A DNA stretch of 36,771 nucleotides from Byssochlamys sp. IMV 00236 (Eukaryota; Ascomycota; Eurotiomycetes; Eurotiales; Thermoascaceae), in NCBI GenBank assembly GCA_001931875.2, contig MSJH02000111.1, positions 1 through 36,771 of the forward strand, given 5' to 3'. A program made the translations under genes and the position numbers. This document shows, in pieces, positions 30,824-36,771 of the stretch (position 1 is its first letter; every line of letters begins with the position of its first letter). The notes under the pieces were generated by a model. It did no database searches. It saw nothing but the letters and a program-made list of their open reading frames with translations, and was not told where the DNA came from.

Positions 30824-33032
30824 TTATTCTAACTCTTGGTCAAGTATACCAGCAAGTGAATCAAGATCATCGTCACTAGTAGCAGTAGTAACATCATCCT
30901 CTATGTCATCTTTTATTGAACTTCCACTATGCTCGTACGCTGTATTAGTATTATTATTATTGTTACTATTTTCAGCAATATTTTGTTTGTTAGTAGCGCC
31001 ACTTTTACTATTACTACTACCACTACTACTATTACTACTACTACTACTGCTGCTGCTACTACTGCTACTACTACTATTGCCACTATTATTGTGGTCGTCG
31101 TCTTCTTCCTTATCGTCATCATTTGTTAGTGTAGTAACTTTGGATAACTGTGATTTTCCTCTTTTCTTTAGTCTAGATTTGTCTTCATCTTCATTACTGC
31201 TTTCATAAGATATATTCGCTTCTCTTTTCCTTTTCCATTTTCTGTGTAGATTATCCGTTGGGCTAAACAACTGATATTAATCACTGTTGTTCTACAATAA
31301 ATTATATTTACCTGTCTTCTTTTATTGTTAGTGTATGTGTTGTACTCTCTGAATCAGTTGTGTCCCCATCGTCATCAATTCCACTCTCATTCATAAAATC
31401 ATCTACCTCTTTACTTACTTCGTCCCAATCTACATTTTCAATTAGCTCTTCCTCCTTTTCATCAAAGAGGTTATCTTCTAAAGAAACTGAATCTGGGTTT
31501 TCAATGTCGGATAATTCTGCATCTGGCAAGGCATACATCTCTTCATCTTGCTTCTTCCATCGTGCTGTACTATCAAGTAACCAAGTAGGCGTCACAATCT
31601 TTGAGTGCCCGTATTCCTTGGCTGCTTTAACCTTACTATCCCATTTCACAGCAATTAAGTGAGTTGTTTTGCCTGTCAGATCAGTTGAACATGTTGCACC
31701 AAAGGAAGTAGCCATTTGCCATATCCATGAAAGTGTAGGGTCCTTGAGGTATACAGGTATCACATCAGGTGCAAAAGAAATAACACAGTTTTCTAAGACT
31801 TTACTTTTCATTGAGGGTATAATTTTGGTAACATCTGCCTTGTCTGGGTTCTTGTAAAACTGTCTGTGAATCTCCTTTAATATCTAAAGAAACAGATGAG
31901 AACTCTCCAACGTTGACATAAAACTAAAATAAAAAAAGCTCGTACATTTAACATTGTATACAATTCTACATCCTCATCATCATATATGCTGGGATCTTCC
32001 TCCTTGCGCTCTTTTACATTATTATTTGTGTCTCCATTTCTACTTTCGTTGGGTTTGTCTTCATTTGTAGTAATGGCAGGAGTATCAGTGGTAGCAGCAG
32101 TAGAAGGAACAGTCGTATTAGCATCTTCATCATCTGCCTTCTCAGTCGGCTTTTCTGATTCTACTGCTTCTGCTTTCTCTGATGTATCTATCGTTGCATC
32201 AGGAGTCACTTCTTGCTTTTTTTCTTCCTACATACAACATTGTCAAGTTATTTAATCTTGTTACATCTTTATTTTGACCAACTTACCTTATTCCTTGCTG
32301 GGTTATTAATATCACCAGTTCCTACAAAGTACTCATCTAACATAAAATACATGAGTACATTGAAAATAAGTATTGGTTGAGACTAACTTACATGGCTTGA
32401 TACGAACCAAGTTGGGTGAATAACTCCAAACATCAGATCTGTCGTCTAATACAACAACCATTGAAGTGTCACAAGGGAATATTCTCTGAAGCTTTTTTTG
32501 TGTCAAACCTGTCATAACGTAAGCATATGAGTGAGTTAAGTCTGGTGTTACTTACAGCCACTTTCATCTCTGGACAAGATTCGTTCCTTGAATAGATATC
32601 CATTTGGATCAATCTCTCTTGTGATAGCTTTTGCATAATCTTTAGTTCCCATAGTATAAATATGTAACTCGTACAATTTGTCGATCTCCTTGAGAAATTC
32701 AGTAAGGCCCGGTCTTAATTTGATATAATATACAATAGGGCTTCTTGGTAAAGTAAATCGACGGATCTCTTGGTTCTTCCATTGGCTGATACGAGGATCA
32801 CAGGAAGCGTGAACAATTGTTTGATCCAAATCCAAGATGAGTGACAGTTTTTTAACTTGCAAAAGCCTTTTAGCATTTTCTACTTCTAGTCTTTCTGCCT
32901 CCTATGTTAATTTGTTACATAAGTTGTTCAATATAGACCAACATAGCTTATTTACTTTACCGTTCGACTAACAGTAAGTCCAATGTTATCATAACTCATA
33001 TTAATATGCTCGTCGTCGGATAGACTAATAGA

Positions 33033-33063
<31 letters not shown>

Positions 33064-33151
33064 TACACCAAGACTATATTTACCCCTCTAAAAGAGTGCC
33101 ACACACTGCACATAATCCATTATATTGCACTTGATGACTACATACATCCAT
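30824..33151 (-). CDS. FCP1: RNA polymerase II CTD phosphatase FCP1
   Basis: Fcp1 dephosphorylates the polymerase II C-terminal repeat to recycle the enzyme. Exons: 33084-33151, 32961-33024, 32556-32901, 32392-32508, 32287-32336, 31946-32227, 31312-31883, 30824-31262, giving 645 aa. A short Cys/His N-terminus (CSHQVQYNGLCAVCG) is followed by the FCP1 homology domain with the catalytic DLDQT (68-72, nucleophile Asp68), and MGTKDYAKAI, ESGCLTQKKLQRIFPCD and LDDRSDVW. After a Thr/Glu-rich linker comes a BRCT domain, about 327-425 (ATSFGATCSTDLTGKTTHLI, VTPTWLLDS). The acidic tail holds a poly-Ser tract encoded by a triplet repeat. The last intron uses TTTAG before CCCAACGG; other acceptors break the frame. 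Confidence 0.93.
31008..31080. repeat. Coding triplet repeat (poly-Ser of FCP1)
   Basis: ACT/GCT triplets on the plus strand encode a run of about 14 serines with further Ser/Asn on the minus strand, inside the last FCP1 exon. Length variation between strains is likely. Confidence 0.7.
33034..33063. repeat. (ATT)10 microsatellite in FCP1 intron 1
   Basis: Ten perfect ATT units make up half of the 59-base first intron of FCP1 (33025-33083). Confidence 0.9.
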
Positions 33152-33388
33152 ATTTTACAGCTTAACTGTGACTTTTTAATACTTTTCATCCTTGCACTTT
33201 ACTTGTTTACCTTCTTTTAAAAATAAAAATTAAAAGCAAAGAAACAGAAAGAAATTATGAAAAAATGATATGAGAAAAAGAAATAAACAAAAAAAAAGGT
33301 CACCGTAGTCACGTGCCTGCACATTTATGCAAAAAAAGATGTCACTTTTTTATATTTTTTACATTTATTATTTTTTACATTTGAACAT
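33152..33388. promoter_or_regulatory. Shared divergent promoter of FCP1 and coilin
   Basis: 237 bases between the two ATGs. It contains a CACGTG E-box at 33310-33315 and A/T runs. A regulator binding it is inference only. Confidence 0.5.
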
Positions 33389-35027
33389 ATGCGCGTTAAA
33401 TTAGTCGTTCCCTCTCTTCGCTTAAGATGCTGGTTTGTTGTCCATGAGGAAAAGACTATTTATCAATTGCAAAAGAGCATTTTGAAAGAGTTGAGTATTG
33501 AAGCAGAGGCGAGCGAAATAGTACTTACTTTGGATGATTTTATTTTACTTCCTCGTTGCATTGCAAAAGATCTCATTCATGAAGGAGACACACTTTGGTA
33601 ATTATAAATGTTAATTTACATGGTCCTCGTTTTGCTTATATATAATATAGCTTAAAAGTGGAAAAGATAAAGAAACCTGCACCCATGAAAAGACAAGGCA
33701 AGTTTAGAAAAGAAATCTATTCAATTATTACTCATACATGATCTATAGCCAAAAATAAAAAAGATGAGCCTACGATTAAAAAACAAAAAAAGTCTACTGA
33801 GAAGGATAAAAAGAAGGCATCTACAGTAACGAATAAGGAAGAAAATAAGAAACTATTAAAGACAGTAGAGAAGTTGAAGAATAACAGCAAGAAACTGGAT
33901 GAAAAGTTGAAATCATTAAAAAGGCTTTTGGCAGATAACGTCAATGAGTTGATGAAGAACAAACAAGAAGAAAAAAATAAAATCAAGAAAGTTTCATGCC
34001 CATTTGGAGGCTTAAAAAGGACAAAAAGTAGAAACGCAAGACGTAGAAGATTAAAGAAACTCTACCGCGAAGCTGCTGCCTTGAATCAGGAAAACAGTGT
34101 AGCAGCGGACACGACTGAACAGAGTGTTCAGGAACAGCTTTTAAATCATGAGCCTTCTATAAACATGCCAAGCTCTACAGAACAACAAGACATTCCGCCT
34201 CCTTTACATCTTATTAAGCAAAATAAGAACAAGAAGAAAGAACATTTAAAGCGATCAGAACAGACAGTACATATCCACTTTGAAGAAGAGCTTCCTGAAG
34301 AGCTTCCAAGTCGACCCACTGCTGAAATATATGACGAATTGGATGCTGAGTTGGCTACAGAAAATACTCAACAGAACAATGATCCAAAAAACAAGTATGG
34401 TCGTGCTTTTGTTACTTATTCTGAAGCTGCGCCTGAACAAACTAGAAAAAGAAATCAAAAATATCAGCGGCCACCAAAGACATATGCAGTGCAAGAAGTC
34501 GCACCTATATTTTATGCAGAAAATCCTATTGAAGAGAGCGTGCCAGAACAAATATTAGAGAATCAAGAAACAGAGAATACAGCTGAGAATAATGAAAATG
34601 AGCTTCACGTAAATGAGCCGACTGCTACTAATGAACCAATTAACTATGAAGACTACCCTAAGCTTGACTTTGAAAGCAACTTACCATCGGTTGGAGATCA
34701 TTTAGCAATTAAGGTTAGAATGAATACTATGATCAAATGAACAATACTAACTTTTAATAGACACTTGAGCTAACTGCTAATTATACCCCTGAAATATCAG
34801 ATTGGAAAGAAGCAACATTAAAAGAGTTGTGTATATCAGATAAGTCACTTGTGATTGAGCTTTTACAAGGCTTTACAAAAGCTTCCACAAAAGGTGGTAA
34901 ATTTGAACTGAAAAACAAAAGACACGAAGATGAGAACGACGAAGAGGACGAAGAGGAAGAAGAGGAAGAAGAAGATAGACTGATTACGTTGATGTGGTCT
35001 GACATATTCGATTTTAGAAAACTATAA
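33389..35027 (+). CDS. COIL: Coilin-like Cajal-body scaffold protein
   Basis: Coilin organises Cajal bodies, where snRNPs mature. Exons: 33389-33597, 33651-33697, 33749-34713, 34761-35027, giving 495 aa. The N-terminal ubiquitin-like self-association domain (about 1-85) reads VKLVVPSLRLRCWFVVHEEKT with LTLDDFILLP. A long Lys/Glu-rich disordered middle has basic clusters (KRTKSRNARRRRLKK) suited to nuclear import. The C-terminal atypical Tudor domain starts near 385 (YEDYPKLDF, PSVGDHLAIK, LELTANYTPEISDWKEATL, GGKFEL). Both end domains match the animal and plant coilin layout. Intron 2 has a GC donor (AAG then GCAAGT); no GT site keeps the frame. An acidic run sits near the C-terminus. Confidence 0.85.
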
Positions 35028-35038
35028 TCATTTTATTA

Positions 35039-35628
35039 TTATTTCTTTGCTGCTGCAGCTAATTGTTGGTATTCCATTTGTAATTTTGCAATCTATAAGA
35101 ATAAATAAGCATCAATAGTATGCCTATCACATCATCAATATACCTCTTGCTTCTTTGCTTCTGACTTCTTAGTTAAATCAGCTAATTGAGCTTCTACGCG
35201 TTTACTGAAATGAAACAGTTAATGCCATTACACAAATACTATTCTCCTTTTTTTACATTTCGCTAGAAATCAAATTTAATCTATTTTTGACATTAGTTAC
35301 TGCTTCAGTTCTTTCTTGCTTCACAAGAACAGGACCAATAAGTTTATAAATGTTGCTCTCATTGTCCAGATGCTCGAATTCCTATCATAAAACGTTTAAT
35401 ACATGCTCTTTTGAGCGACGAAACAAGTCCTTACTTTGTTCACTAATTCATTTTCTTGCTGTTGTGATTCTAAACGTTGTCTTGTTTCTATGACCTTTGA
35501 AAGTTCTAATAGTTTTCTCAAGTTAACATGGATGAATACAACCTATTATGTAATAAACCTTTTTGAATAGCTTGGAATGCCTTTGACTCTGCTTCCAATT
35601 TAGCTTCTACAGCCAATAAATTGCTCAT
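35039..35628 (-). CDS. YKE2: Prefoldin subunit 6
   Basis: A beta-class prefoldin subunit; the hexamer hands unfolded actin and tubulin to the CCT chaperonin. Exons: 35559-35628, 35435-35505, 35257-35381, 35144-35204, 35039-35092, giving 126 aa. Two coiled-coil helices flank a beta hairpin: the N-terminal helix reads FQAIQKELSKVIETRQRLES, the hairpin NESNIYKLIGPVLVKQE and the C-terminal helix KRVEAQLADLTKKSEAKKQE. The length and the KLIGPVLVKQ block are typical of subunit 6. The stop is 11 bases from the coilin stop on the other strand. Confidence 0.92.
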
Positions 35629-36002
35629 AAGAAAAAAAAAATGCTATTTTATCTATTGATGTAGCATTCATTTATACCTAATAAAGTGGCTTGTATAATG
35701 CATTGATTACAAAGTATAAACCCATTTGAAGTAACATAAATCGAAAAACGGGAACATTTAATACAGATAACTATTCATCCTTCTTGTCTGCTATGTAATT
35801 CGTTTATATCAGAGAGAGCATCAGGTTTCTTATATTTGAATAAAAATTACTTATGGTATTCTCCTAGCCAGCCAACTGTTAAGGTCCTAGTAGGCAAGAT
35901 GAATCAAAAAATTAGATAATTCAAAACTAGAAATTTTGGTGAGGAGAAATGTTAAGATCCAAGTTACCGTACTTCTTTGCGCTTTTCTGGTGAATACTAC
36001 GC

Positions 36003-36118
36003 GCACGAGGAAATCCACGGGAAGGCTAATGTCACGGACGTTTCCTTGGGGCACTACATGTGCATCACTATACAACTTCACACTACCAAAGCATCTACCT
36101 AACCTAAGGCGGCCCAGT
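36003..36118 (+). repeat. Dispersed repeat, copy 2
   Basis: Counterpart of 25495-25591. It matches at GCACGAGGAAAT, GGCTAATG, ACAACTTCACACTACCAAAG and CCTAACCTAAGG, with about 20 more bases than the other copy. Both copies lie in gene-poor stretches. Confidence 0.6.
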
Positions 36119-36316
36119 GGGATATCCTTTGATATAAAATTACTCTTGAATGACTTTGGCTCTTTGTTGATTAAACTGATAACTTATCTTCTAATTAAGG
36201 AAGTCGCTTTCTACTGCCGCTTTTCATTCTTTACACTTCTTCACCAAGTATTTCTTACTGTGCAGCCAGTTCCACCAACCAGCTATCAAAAAAGTAAAGA
36301 ACATATTTCCATATCT

Positions 36317-36342
36317 ACGTGATTGTCACGTGACAATCACGT
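36317..36342. promoter_or_regulatory. 26-base perfect palindrome with CACGTG core
   Basis: ACGTGATTGT followed by CACGTG and then ACAATCACGT is its own reverse complement. The centre (36327-36332) is a CACGTG E-box, and a second CACGTG begins at 36338, overlapping the right arm. It sits 50 bases upstream of the tRNA gene. CACGTG is bound by bHLH factors such as Cbf1 and Pho4 (family knowledge). Confidence 0.6.
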
Positions 36343-36392
36343 GATTTTTAAAAATGTCATAATATATATATTATGTTCTTCCAGAAACAACA

Positions 36393-36474
36393 GTCACTTT
36401 GGCGGAGTGGTTAACGCGGTGGCCTGCTAAGCCATTGTCCTTTGGACGCGCAGGTTCGAATCCTGCAGGTGACG
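36393..36474 (+). tRNA. tRNA-Ser (anticodon GCU)
   Basis: An 82-base type II tRNA without intron. The acceptor stem GTCACTT pairs with AGGTGAC. The anticodon stem GTGGC/GCCAT closes the loop CTGCTAA with anticodon GCT, reading AGC and AGU. The long variable arm (TGTCC...GGAC) and the G discriminator base are typical of tRNA-Ser. The T-arm is GCAGGTTCGAATCCTGC, which also serves as the B box. Confidence 0.95.
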
Positions 36475-36484
36475 TTCTTTTTTT
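36475..36484 (+). terminator. RNA polymerase III terminator
   Basis: TTC followed by seven T residues directly after the discriminator base of the tRNA. Confidence 0.8.
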
Positions 36485-36612
36485 AACCCGGTCTTTTCGG
36501 AGTTTGAACTGTTCTTTTTGTACCTGATGGAATGTGTGGCAAGGCGAAAATTTTGTCTAAATGAATTTTTATTTAATGATTTGTTGTAGCGATCCAATTC
36601 AACAAAATTACA

Positions 36613-36630
36613 CTATATCAAGTGATATAG
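36613..36630. repeat. Inverted repeat CTATATCA-AG-TGATATAG
   Basis: Perfect 8-base arms with a 2-base centre, downstream of the tRNA gene in otherwise featureless sequence. Confidence 0.5.
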
Positions 36631-36666
36631 AGGAATCTGACATAAGTTGTCTTCCGACTCATGTTG

Positions 36667-36688
36667 ATTTCCGAAACTTTTCGGAAAT
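36667..36688. repeat. Inverted repeat ATTTCCGAAA / TTCGGAAAT
   Basis: A 22-base near-palindrome with mismatches only at the centre. With the repeat at 36613 it gives two palindromes within 80 bases; their meaning is unknown. Confidence 0.5.
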
Positions 36689-36771
36689 ATGAAAATTCTC
36701 GGATCAAGACCTTTTTCGGTAAAAGTGGATGAAGTTTATCCAAGAAGTATTATGAATAATATAAAAGGATG

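Larger units (their letters stand above)
35629..36392. other. Intergenic region between prefoldin 6 and tRNA-Ser
   Basis: It holds the prefoldin promoter on the left, the second copy of a dispersed repeat (36003-36118) and the CACGTG palindrome at 36317-36342. An open frame of 128 codons at 35936-36322 runs through the repeat but has no recognisable domain, so I do not call it a gene. Confidence 0.45.

Noticed and set aside
30903..31208. Plus-strand leucine-rich and threonine-rich open frames
   Set aside because: They are shadows of the poly-Ser and Asn triplet repeats in the FCP1 last exon.
33034..33063. CRISPR-like or satellite array
   Set aside because: It is a simple (ATT)10 microsatellite in an intron. 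No spaced direct repeats were seen anywhere in the window.
35936..36322. A 128-residue plus-strand protein near the tRNA
   Set aside because: It crosses a dispersed non-coding repeat, has no recognisable domain, and its composition is not that of the neighbouring genes.

Overview
The window looks like nuclear DNA of an early-diverging filamentous fungus, most likely Mucoromycota (inference). It is AT-rich and densely packed with genes on both strands. The genes carry many short introns (about 40-90 bases) with GTAAGT-like donors and TAG/CAG acceptors. The proteins are typical eukaryotic housekeeping proteins, and there are LINE and Fanzor-like relics. I assembled the exons by hand; every gene model below stays in frame from start to stop.

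Layout. Bases 1-460 are the 5' part of an epoxide-hydrolase gene, a near-identical direct copy of the complete gene at 9877-10952. Bases 521-5237 are a decayed non-LTR retrotransposon (LINE) on the minus strand, flanked by a perfect 16-base direct repeat. Next come two small inverted-repeat elements that share a TA (5251-5455), then two older LINE fragments in opposite orientations (about 5515-6802). Genes follow: TAF5 (+), epoxide hydrolase (-), a short asparagine-rich protein (-), a delta-COP gene lacking its C-terminal mu-homology domain (-), SEC3 (+), a monocarboxylate-type MFS transporter (+), a Ppn1/PNUTS-like PP1 regulator (-) and PRP40 (-). A 2-kb gene-poor stretch (24140-26182) holds relics of a Fanzor/TnpB-like element. 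Then come MMM1 (-), a PMCA-type calcium ATPase (-), FCP1 (-), coilin (+), prefoldin subunit 6 (-) and tRNA-Ser(GCU).

How the genes relate. There is no operon or dedicated pathway cluster. Several neighbours share broad themes: transcription and RNA processing (TAF5, Ppn1-like, PRP40, FCP1, coilin) and membrane traffic (delta-COP and SEC3, divergent across 163 bases). Packing is tight. The coilin and prefoldin stop codons are 11 bases apart, and the MMM1 start lies 60 bases past the ATPase stop.

I see no clearly new multi-gene system. The observations most worth pursuing are the delta-COP truncated exactly before its mu-homology domain, the coilin orthologue in a fungus, the alternative C-terminus of the Ppn1-like gene created by a stop codon inside a splice donor, the recent epoxide-hydrolase duplication, and the Fanzor-like relics.
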